Positions 1 through 8,212 are shown, numbered from the stretch's first letter. The stretch is 16,723 nt of DNA from Actinomycetota bacterium (GCA_030838265.1 JAUTXA010000290.1:1-16723), one strand, 5' to 3'. Numbers and translations are program-made. Notes: generated by a model not told the origin, from the letters alone.

Positions 1-2
1 GT

Positions 3-674
3 GCCGAGGGCACGCTGAGGGGCTGGCTCGACGAGCTGCCCGCCCATGCTGTGGCCATCGACAGCGCCCCCACGGCCCGGCGCGTGCTGCTCGACGACCT
101 CGCCCTCGACGACGCCCTGCTCGACAAGGCCATCGTCGCCGGTGCCCACCCGGTGCTGCTCGCCCGCGCTCATCTGGCCCATGCCGTGATCCAGCTCCTC
201 CTGGCCAGCGACGGCGGCGACGAGAAGACAGCCCAGCGCGGCCTCGAGCACTGTGAGGCGGCGTTCGACCTGGCGGTCGCCCTCGAGGCCTGCGGCCCGC
301 GCCTCGAGCTCGTCGGTCAGACCGGAGCGTTGGTCGCCAACGGCCTGTCGCTCTTGCGGGCCGGCTCGCGACGGGCGGCCAGCCGCCTGCTCGACGACAT
401 CAGCGAGGCGTTCGCCGCCGCCTTCACCGAGCAAGACGAGATGGCGTGCCGCGGCGCCGTCACCCTGGCCGCCGCCCAGGCCTTGGCGCTGGGCGTGAAG
501 GCGGTTCGAGGCAAAGCCCGCGCTGCGGTGCTCGAGCGCAGCCTCGAGCTGGCCAAGGACGCGCGGGCCGATCTGATCCGGGCCGCCGAGCTGACCAAGG
601 CCCAGCTCGCAGCCGAGACGATCAGCGGCATCGAGGCCACCCTGGCCAAGGCGGCCACGGCGGCCAAGGCCTGA
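3..674 (+). CDS. Hypothetical Ala-rich helical protein, 5' end outside window
   Basis: I do not recognise this protein. The reading frame is open from the first bases of the window, so the gene probably starts upstream. A GTG at 51 could serve as a start (207 aa), but it has no visible Shine-Dalgarno, and the codons before it read naturally (…GWLDELPAHAVAIDS…). The product is rich in Ala, Leu, Glu and Arg and looks almost wholly alpha-helical, with no signal peptide, membrane segment or Cys cluster. The tail (TLAKAATAAKA) is low-complexity and basic. It ends in TGA 9 bp before the stop codon of the convergent ABC permease gene. Function unknown; it is probably soluble and cytosolic. Codon use matches its neighbours. 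Confidence 0.65.
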   Translation, partial: AEGTLRGWLDELPAHAVAIDSAPTARRVLLDDLALDDALLDKAIVAGAHPVLLARAHLAHAVIQLLLASDGGDEKTAQRGLEHCEAAFDLAVALEACGPRLELVGQTGALVANGLSLLRAGSRRAASRLLDDISEAFAAAFTEQDEMACRGAVTLAAAQALALGVKAVRGKARAAVLERSLELAKDARADLIRAAELTKAQLAAETISGIEATLAKAATAAKA

Positions 675-683
675 GCGACGGCG

Positions 684-3080
684 CTACTCGGCCCGCAGGA
701 TTTGGGCGGGGCGAAGGCGAGCCGCCCGCCAGGCCGGGATGATGGTGACGACGGCGCCGGCCACTGCTGCCGCGCCGGCCATGGCCGCCAGCCAGCCCGT
801 CGGGACCACAGGAGCCACCACCAGGTGGGCTCGCTCGGCAATGGGCTTCCAGGTGAAGCGGCCGGCGGCGATCCCGAGCGGGATCCCGCCGAGCAGGGCG
901 ACCGCCAGGGTGGCCACCGTCTGGCAGACCACGATCTCGGCGCTGACGGGGCGGGTGGTGCCGAGGGCGCGCAGGGTGCCGAACTCGCGCCGTCGGAAGC
1001 GGACAGTCGTGGTGACGGCGTGGCCCAGGGTGAGGATCGCCAAAAGGCCCACGAAGATGGCCAGCAACCGGGGCAGGTACTCGACCTGACCCAGGTTGGT
1101 GACGACCGCCGGCTTCAATCCCGTGTAGTTCGAGATGAGGTTGAGCTTCTGGCTCCGCAGGTCGGCGTCCGCCCGGGTCGCGTTGACGCCGCTCTTCCAC
1201 TCGTAGAGCACTTGGTGGATGCTCGAGGCGTCGTGGGTGTTGCCCACCAGCCGGTCCGAGGCTCGGACGGGCATGGCCAAACCCTTGTCGTGCTCGAAGT
1301 CACCCTCGGGGAAGAGCACGGCGCCGACCACGTGGAAGCGACCGTGGCCCGTCTCGGTCTTCAGCTCGACGGTGTCGCCGACGTGCTTGTTGAGCAGCTC
1401 GAGAATGGCGGGCCCGAGCATGACCTCGTTGCCATTGATGGCGGTCCGTCCCTTGGTGATCGAGGCGCCGAGCTCGCCTCGTTTCAGGTCGTAGGCCAGG
1501 GTGTTGAGCTCGTGCCCGTCCACCTGGACGCCGAACAAGACGTGCATGCCGACGACGGTGCTGACCCGTCGATCGGCTTCCAGCACCGGAAGGGCACGGT
1601 CGTACATGTCGGTGCTCTCGCCGCTGTCGACGCCACGGCTCGTTCCCGTGCCGTCGAGCGTCGGGTCGACCTGAAGGCGATGGATCGAGGCACTGATGAT
1701 GAGGGCCGCCACCACAGCCGCTGTGCCCAGCACGCCAGCGACGAGCGCCCCCTGGGTTGTGCGGCCCCCACGCTCGGGTAGCTCACCGAAGGCGTAGCGG
1801 GCCCCCAGCACCGGCGGGAGCGGCCGCCGCACGGCCAACCCCCGCCCGGCCCGGCGCACCGATTGCGCGCGCTCGGACCAGACCTGGACGGTGGCCAGCA
1901 TGACTGCAGCGGCGAGGAAGACGACGGCGACGGGGAGGGCGATCAACAGCACTCGCCCGTCGACAAGGATGTCGTGGGGGACGGGATCGGCGCTCCGGGC
2001 CAGGCCCACAAGGGTCCAGGGTGACGCCCGCACTCCGGCCAGGAGCCCGAGCCCGACGGCGACCGCCAACCAGGGGGCGGCGCCCAGCAGACCGATCTCG
2101 ACCAGCTCGCGCCGGGTGCACCCCATGGCAGTGAGGGCGGCGTGATCTCGCAGGACGACCCGCATCAGACGCAGGATCGCCATGGCCACCGCTGCCGCAC
2201 CGGCCAAGGCCATGGCCAGGCCCAACAGCCGGAGGGCCACACTGATGGTGCCCAGGCCGTCGTCAGTCGACTTGGTGTCGGCCGAGATCGACGTCTCAGC
2301 CTCGACGTTTTCTCCGAGGTTCGGAGGGCGGCCGGCGAGGATGTCCTTCTGCAGGGCTGGGGTGAGCCGGGCGACGATGCCCGAGTCCACTCGCACCTCG
2401 TGCCGATACCGCTCGAAGAACGCGGGGGTCAGGAAGATGACGCCCTTGTAGCGGCTGAAGTCGCCGGCCGATCGGGCGATGCCGACGACCGTCACCCGCA
2501 CCTTGGGACCGTCGATGACGTCGGGCCGCTCACCGTTGTAGAGCCGCTGGACGAAGGCGTCGGTCATGCCCTGCAGCGTGACGGTGCTGCCCAATCGGGC
2601 CCCGATGGCCTTGGCCATCTTTTCGTTGAGCAGGATCTCGTCGACCCGCGCCGGGTTGGCGGCCCGGCCTCGCAGGATGATGGGAACATCGGAGATCGAT
2701 GCTCCGGGCGTGGCCACCGGTGCGAAGGTATAGAGCGTGTAGGTCGGGAAGAAGGTCTGGGGGTCGGGCGAGAAGAACATCAGGGCCTGGGCCGCCGCGC
2801 TGGTGATGCCCGGGATGTGCCTGACCCGTGCAACGGCCGCCGCCGGGTCGTCGAGGCTGCCCTTGAACCCCACCTTGACGTCGGTGGCGTGGGTGGATGC
2901 GCGCAGCCGGGTGAACGCGGTGCGCGTGCGCGACGCCCCGGTGAGGGCGGCGACAGTTGCGCCCAAAGTGGCGGCGACCAGCACACCCACTACCAGGTAG
3001 GAGCGCCAGCGCGAGCGCCAGCTCGACGTCGTCAAGAACCACCGGTGCCCACCCAGCAGCGAACGCTCGCCCCGAGTCAC
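684..3080 (-). CDS. ABC transporter permease, FtsX/MacB-type, 8 membrane segments
   Basis: A protein of about 798 aa with the architecture of a duplicated FtsX permease. It has one membrane helix near residues 24-46, a large extracytoplasmic domain, three helices around 283-397, a second unit starting with a helix near 441-463, another extracytoplasmic domain, and three helices around 669-692, 715-738 and 761-786. The cytoplasmic motifs typical of FtsX repeats are visible: 'LRDHAALTAMGCTRREL' in the first and 'FRRREFGTLRALGTTRP' in the second. The C-terminus 'PAWRAARLRPAQILRAE' is also characteristic. Such proteins pair with a MacB/LolD-like ATPase to move lipids, peptides or drugs, or to drive cell-wall enzymes; no ATPase gene is in the window. 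I chose the GTG at 3080 because the first helix follows closely; a TTG at 3035 is an alternative. Neither has a clear Shine-Dalgarno. Open frame further upstream is antisense to the next gene and is not counted. Confidence 0.85.
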   Translation of the reverse strand: MTRGERSLLGGHRWFLTTSSWRSRWRSYLVVGVLVAATLGATVAALTGASRTRTAFTRLRASTHATDVKVGFKGSLDDPAAAVARVRHIPGITSAAAQALMFFSPDPQTFFPTYTLYTFAPVATPGASISDVPIILRGRAANPARVDEILLNEKMAKAIGARLGSTVTLQGMTDAFVQRLYNGERPDVIDGPKVRVTVVGIARSAGDFSRYKGVIFLTPAFFERYRHEVRVDSGIVARLTPALQKDILAGRPPNLGENVEAETSISADTKSTDDGLGTISVALRLLGLAMALAGAAAVAMAILRLMRVVLRDHAALTAMGCTRRELVEIGLLGAAPWLAVAVGLGLLAGVRASPWTLVGLARSADPVPHDILVDGRVLLIALPVAVVFLAAAVMLATVQVWSERAQSVRRAGRGLAVRRPLPPVLGARYAFGELPERGGRTTQGALVAGVLGTAAVVAALIISASIHRLQVDPTLDGTGTSRGVDSGESTDMYDRALPVLEADRRVSTVVGMHVLFGVQVDGHELNTLAYDLKRGELGASITKGRTAINGNEVMLGPAILELLNKHVGDTVELKTETGHGRFHVVGAVLFPEGDFEHDKGLAMPVRASDRLVGNTHDASSIHQVLYEWKSGVNATRADADLRSQKLNLISNYTGLKPAVVTNLGQVEYLPRLLAIFVGLLAILTLGHAVTTTVRFRRREFGTLRALGTTRPVSAEIVVCQTVATLAVALLGGIPLGIAAGRFTWKPIAERAHLVVAPVVPTGWLAAMAGAAAVAGAVVTIIPAWRAARLRPAQILRAE

Positions 3081-3284
3081 AGGACCATTTGAGCCCGCTG
3101 GTGCGGGCGCGGCAATGGTGGCAACACCCCCGGCCCGGGTGTGCCTGGCCCGCCCCCAGGCGGCGGTGGCTTCGCCCGCTGGTGCAAACGCACCATCGTC
3201 CCGCTCCACCCCGATGCCGACGACGAGGGGGAACGGCAAGGCCACGCAGCGCACCGTGGGCCGGGCCCAAACCGGAGGATCATC
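3081..3284. promoter_or_regulatory. Divergent intergenic region with an 18-bp direct repeat and small hairpin
   Basis: This 204-bp region separates the ABC permease (-) from the GGDEF-EAL gene (+) and must carry both promoters. It contains no TA dinucleotide at all, so no standard TAnnnT -10 box exists on either strand. GCCCGCTGGTGC-N3-CGC occurs at 3093-3110 and again at 3174-3191. The second copy overlaps a perfect inverted repeat, TGGTGC-AAAC-GCACCA, at 3180-3195. These could be binding sites for a regulator shared by the two genes. I see no small gene here. Confidence 0.4.
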
Positions 3285-5258
3285 GTGAGCCATCGCAGCG
3301 AACGGAAGCCGCGGTCGTCGACTGCGGCGGCGGCGGGGATGCTCGTTGTCCTGGTTTCGTTGGCCGTCTTCACGACTTGGTCTGCCCTCACCGCCTCGGC
3401 CGCGGTCAGCGGGGTAGCCGCGGCCAACGCCCGGACGGCCATCTACGAGCGAGCTCGCTTCGACGTGCTCGAAGAGGAGTCCCTGGAGCGGAAGTACCGG
3501 CTCGAGCCGGGCCCTGCGGTGTCCGAGGCGCACGCCACCGTCGCTCGCCAGCTGAAGCAGTCGATGAACCGTCTGGCCGCGACGGCCGACGCCAAGGACC
3601 TGGCACAGCTCAGGGGCATCCTCGAGCTCCACAAGTCGTACCTTGCCGACATCCACGAGTTGTTCGCGGCGGTCGATGCGGGCGACTCGGCCCTCGCTCT
3701 GAAGATCGACGACACCCGCGTCGACCCCGTGTTCTCGACCCTTCAGGCCGACATCTTCTCGGGCCTCGACGCCCAGGTCGCCAAGACGGCGCGAGCGGTG
3801 TCCAGCCTGCAACGGGCCGAATCCAGACTGCTGGCCACCACACCGCTGACGTTCATCGTCGTGCTCTTCTTGCTGGTGAAGTTCCTGCGAGTGTCCCGGC
3901 GCTACGAAAGCACCGTGAGCTCCCGTGCTCTGCGCGACTCGCTCACCGGCTTGCCCAACCGCGAGTGCTTCTACGACCGGGCCACCTTGGCCCTGGCCGA
4001 CGAGCCGCGGCGCCTGGCCACCACGTCGGTGCTCGTCATCGACCTCGACCGGTTCAAGGAGCTCAACGACACCCTCGGCCACCGCTACGGCGACCGGCTG
4101 CTCTGCCTCGTGGGCCCGCGCATCAGCCCCCTGCTTCGGCCGAGTGACACCATCGCTCGTCTCGGTGGGGACGAGTTCGCCTTGCTCCTGCCCGACGCCG
4201 GCGGCTCCCTCGCCGCCCAGCAGGTGGCCGAGCGCGTCGTGGCTGCCCTCCGCGAGCCCTTCAACCTCGAAGGCCTCACCTACACCATCGATGCCAGCTG
4301 CGGCCATGCCAGCTCACCTGACGACGGGGCCAACGTGGACGACCTGCTCCAGCACGCCGACGTCGCCATGTACATCGCCAAGGCGGCCCACAGCGGCGTG
4401 GTCGCCTACCACCCGACCCTCGACATCAACACACCGCGACGCTTGGCCATCCTCAACGAGCTGCCCGCCGCCATCGCCGAGGGTCAGCTCGTGCTCCACT
4501 ACCAACCCAAGACCGACATCGCCAGCGGCGAAGTCACGGGAGCCGAGGCGCTCGTGCGCTGGAACCATCCCGTCCACGGGCTGGTCCCGCCCGACGAGTT
4601 CATCCCGGCGGCCGAGCACAGCGGGCTCATCAAGCCCCTGACCAGCTGGGTGCTGAACACCGCTCTGGCCGAGTGTCGGCGTTGGATGGACACCAACGGG
4701 GATCCGGGTCGAGACGACCTGACCGTGGCCGTCAACCTGTCGGCCCGCAGCCTGCTCGACGACACCTTTCCCGCCGAGCTGCTCGAGGCCCTCACGCGAC
4801 ACGGCGTGGCACCCGGCCTCCTCAGCCTCGAGGTCACCGAGACCGCCATCATGAGCGATCCCCAGCGGGCCCACGCTGTCCTCAAGCAGCTTCACGATCT
4901 CGGCGTCGAGCTCTCGATCGACGACTTCGGCACCGGCTACTCGTCGCTCGCCTACCTTCGGTTCCTGCCCGTCAGCGAGCTGAAGATCGACAAGTCCTTC
5001 GTGAAGCACATGAGGGAGGACACCAATGACGGCGTCATTGTCCGCTCCGTCATCGACCTGGCTCACAACCTCGGGCTCAAGACTGTCGCCGAGGGCATCG
5101 AAGACCAGGCCACCCTCGTCCAGCTCACCGACCTCGGATGCGACGTCGCCCAGGGCTACCACCTCGCCTACCCCATGCCGGCCGAAGACCTCGACCTGTG
5201 GCTGCGAACCCGAACCGACCGGTCGTTCGTCGCCACCCCGGTCTCGACTGCGTCCTGA
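3285..5258 (+). CDS. Membrane GGDEF-EAL cyclic-di-GMP synthase/phosphodiesterase
   Basis: About 657 aa. The GTG start at 3285 is set by a strong Shine-Dalgarno (GGAGG at 3274-3278, 6 nt upstream). Two membrane helices (about 14-36 and 185-203) bracket a helical, presumably extracytoplasmic sensor region with no recognised domain name. The GGDEF domain follows, with the metal/substrate segment 'VIDLDRFKELND' (D253, D255), an intact signature GGDEF at 294-298, and the product-inhibition I-site RPSD at 285-288, exactly five residues before the signature. The EAL domain has EAL at 421-423, 'VNLSARS', 'LEVTETA', the loop 'DDFGTGYSS' starting at 546, 'KIDKSFV', 'TVAEGIED' and 'QGYHLAYPMP'. Both halves therefore appear catalytically complete, so the enzyme may switch between making and degrading c-di-GMP in response to its sensor region. 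It stands alone, divergent from an ABC permease. Confidence 0.95.
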   Translation: MSHRSERKPRSSTAAAAGMLVVLVSLAVFTTWSALTASAAVSGVAAANARTAIYERARFDVLEEESLERKYRLEPGPAVSEAHATVARQLKQSMNRLAATADAKDLAQLRGILELHKSYLADIHELFAAVDAGDSALALKIDDTRVDPVFSTLQADIFSGLDAQVAKTARAVSSLQRAESRLLATTPLTFIVVLFLLVKFLRVSRRYESTVSSRALRDSLTGLPNRECFYDRATLALADEPRRLATTSVLVIDLDRFKELNDTLGHRYGDRLLCLVGPRISPLLRPSDTIARLGGDEFALLLPDAGGSLAAQQVAERVVAALREPFNLEGLTYTIDASCGHASSPDDGANVDDLLQHADVAMYIAKAAHSGVVAYHPTLDINTPRRLAILNELPAAIAEGQLVLHYQPKTDIASGEVTGAEALVRWNHPVHGLVPPDEFIPAAEHSGLIKPLTSWVLNTALAECRRWMDTNGDPGRDDLTVAVNLSARSLLDDTFPAELLEALTRHGVAPGLLSLEVTETAIMSDPQRAHAVLKQLHDLGVELSIDDFGTGYSSLAYLRFLPVSELKIDKSFVKHMREDTNDGVIVRSVIDLAHNLGLKTVAEGIEDQATLVQLTDLGCDVAQGYHLAYPMPAEDLDLWLRTRTDRSFVATPVSTAS

Positions 5259-5278
5259 ACCCCTCGGCCCCACCTTTG

Positions 5279-5328
5279 GTTTTGGTGACTCGAGTGGGGT
5301 CCAGACACCCCGATCGAGTCACCAAAAC
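5279..5328. terminator. 50-nt palindrome between convergent genes, likely bidirectional terminator
   Basis: A perfect 15-bp inverted repeat (GTTTTGGTGACTCGA at 5279-5293 and its complement at 5314-5328) encloses a further 5-bp stem (GGGGT/ACCCC, 5296-5300 with 5307-5311) around a 6-nt loop. It lies between the ends of the GGDEF-EAL gene (+) and the RidA gene (-), the right place for a shared terminator. There is no U-tract after the stem in either direction; the T-rich and A-rich stretches lie inside the base of the stem. It would therefore be a non-canonical actinobacterial-style terminator, or a dispersed palindromic element. Confidence 0.65.
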
Positions 5329-5342
5329 GAGTGGATGTGGAG

Positions 5343-5804
5343 CTAGCGGTCGCGGACGGCGGCGATGAGCTCGATCTCCACGGCGATGCCGAAAGGAAGC
5401 TCGGCCATGCCGACCGCGGTGCGAGCGTGCTGCCCGGCCTTGCCGAACACCTCGACGAGCAGCTCGGAGCATCCGTCGATGACGGCTGGCATCTGCTCGA
5501 ACCCTGGGGCGGCGTTGACCATCCCGAAGACCTTGACGACCTGCACGACTCGATCGAGGCTGCCGAGCTCGGCCTTCAAGGTGGCCAGGATCGACAGGCC
5601 GGTGAGGCGGGCGGCATGGCGGGCCGTGGCCAGGTCGAGCTCGGAGCCCACCTTGCCCGTGACGATTTTGTCGCCGTCGATCGGGCCGTGGCCGCTCACG
5701 TAGAGGAGATCGCCCACGCGACGGGCCGGGACATAGGCGCCGGCGGGCGGCATCGGAGACGGCAACACGATGCCGAGCTTGGCCAGCCGTTGCGTCGCTC
5801 CCAC
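5343..5804 (-). CDS. RidA/YjgF/UK114-family protein (longer subfamily)
   Basis: 153 aa, slightly longer than classic RidA (about 130 aa). It matches the subfamily whose members begin 'LGIVLPxPxPPxGxYVPARRxGxLLYVSGxGP'. RidA proteins are small trimers with active sites between subunits; the best-known activity is hydrolysis of reactive enamines/imines formed by PLP enzymes. The Arg that binds substrate carboxylates in RidA has a plausible counterpart in 'HARTAVGMAELP', and the C-terminal strand 'VEIELIAAV' is typical. This longer subfamily is less studied, so the imine-deaminase role is inferred rather than shown. The start is GTG at 5804, with no Shine-Dalgarno but a TAACCT box 6 nt upstream, which suggests a leaderless mRNA. 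It is divergent from the M19 dipeptidase across 43 bp. Confidence 0.88.
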   Translation of the reverse strand: MGATQRLAKLGIVLPSPMPPAGAYVPARRVGDLLYVSGHGPIDGDKIVTGKVGSELDLATARHAARLTGLSILATLKAELGSLDRVVQVVKVFGMVNAAPGFEQMPAVIDGCSELLVEVFGKAGQHARTAVGMAELPFGIAVEIELIAAVRDR

Positions 5805-5810
5805 GCGTCG

Positions 5811-5816
5811 AGGTTA
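5811..5816 (-). promoter_or_regulatory. -10 box TAACCT of the RidA gene (leaderless)
   Basis: On the minus strand TAACCT fits TAnnnT and lies exactly 6 nt before the GTG at 5804, so transcription would begin at or next to the start codon. No convincing -35 is seen. The region upstream of this box overlaps the promoter of the divergent dipeptidase gene. Confidence 0.55.
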
Positions 5817-5834
5817 GTGATCCGGGGCGCGGCA

Positions 5835-5840
5835 TAAGGT
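5835..5840 (+). promoter_or_regulatory. -10 box TAAGGT of the dipeptidase gene (leaderless)
   Basis: TAAGGT fits TAnnnT and lies 7 nt before the GTG at 5848. There is no Shine-Dalgarno upstream of that GTG, so a leaderless transcript is the simplest reading. The -35 is not recognisable. The -35 zone falls on top of the RidA -10 box on the other strand. Confidence 0.55.
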
Positions 5841-5847
5841 CTCGACG

Positions 5848-6846
5848 GTGACGCCGCGCCGCCCTGGACCCTGGATCGACGTGCATGCTCACCCCGGCCG
5901 CTGCTTCCTGGCCGGGCTCGAAGCCGACCACCCGCTCGTGGCCCTGCTCGAGGGCCAGCACACCTCGGCGGCTCTCGGGCTGGCCCAGTCCGCGGGCATG
6001 AGCGCGGTCAGCTTCTCGACCGTCTCGGACCTGCGCGTGATCGGCCCCGACGGGATCGGCGGCTTCCGGGCGACGCGCCCCTTCCGCCCAGGCGAGGCCG
6101 CGGCCGACCACGTCCGGCAGCTCAACGGCATACGGGCCGAGCTCGAGGCGGCCGGCGCGTCGGTCGCCCGTGACGCGACCGACATCGAGGCGGCTCGGGC
6201 CGAGGGCCGCACGGCGGCCTTGCTGACCTGTGAAGGCGCCGACTTCCTCGAGGACGGCATCGAGCTGCTGGCTGACGCGAGGGAGGCCGGCGTCCTTTCC
6301 CTGACCCTCGTGCACTACCGGGTGAACGCCATCGGCGACATCCAGACCGCACCACCGATCCACGGCGGGCTGACGGCATTCGGACGTGACGTCGTCGCCG
6401 AGGCCAACCGCTTGGGGGTCCTCATCGACTGCGCCCACGCCACCTTTGACGTGACGGTGGGCGTGCTCGAGGCCTCGGCCCACCCGGTGATGATCTCGCA
6501 CAGCCACCTCGACCACGGCGACCGCCATCATGCGCGACTCCTCTCCGATGACCATGCGCGAGCCGTGACTGATGCGGGCGGACTGATCGGGGCGTGGCCG
6601 TCAGGGGTGACGAGCAAGACGCTCGATGACTTCGTCGACGAGACGGTCCGGCTCGTCGACCTCGTCGGAGTCGATCACGTCGCCATCGGCACCGACCTCG
6701 ATGCCAACTACCAACCCGTCCTCACCCGTCACGACCAGTTCGCCATCGTCGCCGACGGGCTGGCCAACCGCGGTCTGACCCCGCCGGAGGTCGACTCGGT
6801 GCTGGGCGGCAACGCCCTCGCCCTCATCAGCCGCGTCTGCGGGTAA
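5848..6846 (+). CDS. Membrane dipeptidase family protein (peptidase M19, amidohydrolase fold)
   Basis: 332 aa, a binuclear-zinc dipeptidase of the renal-dipeptidase (M19) family. The ligands appear in the right order and spacing: H13-x-H15 in 'DVHAH', E129 in 'LTCEGADF' (bridging Glu), H197 in 'IDCAHA', H218 in 'MISHSHLDH', and D283 in 'IGTDLDANY'. 'GGNALAL' near the C-terminus is also typical. The family normally has H-x-D in the first motif; H-x-H here is a small deviation but keeps a metal ligand. Bacterial members cleave dipeptides, often with D-residues, or are of unknown substrate. No signal peptide is seen, so it should be cytosolic despite the family name. The start is GTG at 5848, placed by the -10 box 7 nt upstream. 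It may act with RidA in amino-acid salvage, but the two genes are divergent, so this is only a guess. Confidence 0.9.
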   Translation: MTPRRPGPWIDVHAHPGRCFLAGLEADHPLVALLEGQHTSAALGLAQSAGMSAVSFSTVSDLRVIGPDGIGGFRATRPFRPGEAAADHVRQLNGIRAELEAAGASVARDATDIEAARAEGRTAALLTCEGADFLEDGIELLADAREAGVLSLTLVHYRVNAIGDIQTAPPIHGGLTAFGRDVVAEANRLGVLIDCAHATFDVTVGVLEASAHPVMISHSHLDHGDRHHARLLSDDHARAVTDAGGLIGAWPSGVTSKTLDDFVDETVRLVDLVGVDHVAIGTDLDANYQPVLTRHDQFAIVADGLANRGLTPPEVDSVLGGNALALISRVCG

Positions 6847-6874
6847 TACTGCGGGCTTCGTCAAGGGGGTCTGC

Positions 6875-8212
6875 ATGCAACGACGAGTCCGATGGCGGTG
6901 GGCGGTCGTGGGAGTCGCCTTGGCCCTCCTGGCCATGACCGCGCCACTCCCGGCCCGCGCCACGATCGCCACCGGCAGCAGGGGCGGGCTGGTGGACGCC
7001 GAGCTCCTCGACAAGCTCGGGATCCCGAAGGACACCGCCAGCAAGATGGGCGACATGCTCGATGAGCAGATCAACGTCGACATGGGCCCGGCCATGACCA
7101 ATCTCCGGTACTCGTTCTGCAACGCCCAAGTGTGCGGCACCTCCGAGAACCTCGAGTGCACCGGCAACCTGTACATACCTGGCTTCACCAACCAGATCCT
7201 CCAGAAGCTGATGGTCCCGCCGCCCTTCGATGGCGCCAAGCTGTTCTCGTTCTCGATGGCCCACGGGCCGACCACGCCGACCGGCTGGTTCTCCGGTCGG
7301 AGCGGTGGCGGCGGCGGCCTCTTCCCGCCGATCGGTGGATGGCCGATCACGTGGCCGCCAGGGGGCTCCAATGCGGGGCCCAACGGGCTGAACTTCAACT
7401 TCGGCCTCGGTCCCTACGCACCGGCCCTCCGCCCCGGCGGGCCATTGGGTGACTCGTGTGGCATCCCCGAGAAGCAGCGGACCGACGTCACGGGCAAGAA
7501 CCCGAACGGCATCGAGAACGACTACGCCAAGACGATCCTCAAGCTTCAGTGGCAGGTCAGTGGCATCGCCCTGAAGAACGCGCTGAGGACGGGCACGATC
7601 AGCCAGCCCGTGGGGATCAACGGCCAGACCCAGAACTTCACCTTCCCTGCGGTCACACCGCTCCCAACCCGCCCGACGTCGAGCCCCACCTTCTCGCAGG
7701 GGAGCTTCCCGGGGGCCGGTACCGGGGGCGTGACACTGGCCAACATGTTGAGCCACCTGGGCATCGGCAACGTGACTCCGACGCTCACCGGCGAGGCCTT
7801 GAGGACCAACGGCCTCTCGACGCCGGCCGGGTTCAACCTGGCGGGCTCGCTCAACCCCGGCTTCCTCTCGTCCCTCTTCCCCTCGCGGGCCGAGCCGCTC
7901 TCGCTGATGACGACCCAGACGACGCTCAACGAGCTGGCCCAGGCCTTCGCTGCCGGGCAGGTGGTGTCACCGCTGGCCGCCCAGATCGCCGGGTACACGC
8001 CCAAGGCGGCGGCCGGTGTGATCGGGTGGGCGCCGAGCGGGCCCATCCCGGGCGGCGCCGCCGTCATCACCGGCTACGACTCGTCCAACGACTCGTTCTC
8101 GTTGGTCAACTCTTTGGGGAAGCTGGTCGACGTCGACTACGCCTCGCTGTCGAGCTTCCTCTCGAACTATGGGCAAGTGTTCGAGACCGCGGTGCGGGGG
8201 CCGAAGCTGTGA
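6875..8212 (+). CDS. Secreted protein of unknown function with degenerate papain-like C-terminus
   Basis: 445 aa. ATG 6875 is preceded by the Shine-Dalgarno AAGGGGG (6863-6869). A Sec signal peptide is clear: basic 'MQRRVRWRW', a hydrophobic core, then 'PARA' as the likely signal-peptidase I site near residue 29. The mature protein has Cys residues in 'SFCNAQVCG' and 'LECTGN', long Gly/Pro/Trp-rich stretches (residues about 140-190), and a Thr/Ser/Pro-rich middle. The last 60 residues ('GGAAVITGYDSSNDSF' then 'LVNSLG') resemble the C-terminal lobe of papain-like peptidases (GHAVxIVGYD…NSWG), but the catalytic His position is Ala395 and the Trp is Leu414; Asn412 remains. I therefore expect no peptidase activity. 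It ends in a 4-bp overlap with a lipoprotein gene, so the two are translationally coupled and probably act together at the cell surface. Confidence 0.8.
   Translation: MQRRVRWRWAVVGVALALLAMTAPLPARATIATGSRGGLVDAELLDKLGIPKDTASKMGDMLDEQINVDMGPAMTNLRYSFCNAQVCGTSENLECTGNLYIPGFTNQILQKLMVPPPFDGAKLFSFSMAHGPTTPTGWFSGRSGGGGGLFPPIGGWPITWPPGGSNAGPNGLNFNFGLGPYAPALRPGGPLGDSCGIPEKQRTDVTGKNPNGIENDYAKTILKLQWQVSGIALKNALRTGTISQPVGINGQTQNFTFPAVTPLPTRPTSSPTFSQGSFPGAGTGGVTLANMLSHLGIGNVTPTLTGEALRTNGLSTPAGFNLAGSLNPGFLSSLFPSRAEPLSLMTTQTTLNELAQAFAAGQVVSPLAAQIAGYTPKAAAGVIGWAPSGPIPGGAAVITGYDSSNDSFSLVNSLGKLVDVDYASLSSFLSNYGQVFETAVRGPKL

Noticed and set aside
3081..4307. Long minus-strand open frame extending the ABC permease N-terminally by about 409 residues
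   Set aside because: It is antisense to the well-supported GGDEF-EAL gene, has low-complexity composition, and would place the first membrane helix far from the N-terminus. It is an artefact of high GC.
5125..6555. 476-aa minus-strand open frame across the dipeptidase and RidA region
   Set aside because: It is antisense to the M19 gene with its zinc ligands and in a different phase from RidA; its composition is typical of GC-rich shadow frames.
6840..6856. TAATACT as a -10 box for the secreted-protein gene
   Set aside because: It overlaps the dipeptidase stop codon and does not fit TAnnnT exactly. The gene has a good Shine-Dalgarno and may be read through from the dipeptidase gene.
7456..8208. 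Upstream extension of the lipoprotein frame
   Set aside because: It overlaps the secreted-protein gene in another phase, is Arg/Gly/Asp-rich noise, and would bury the signal peptide and lipobox internally.
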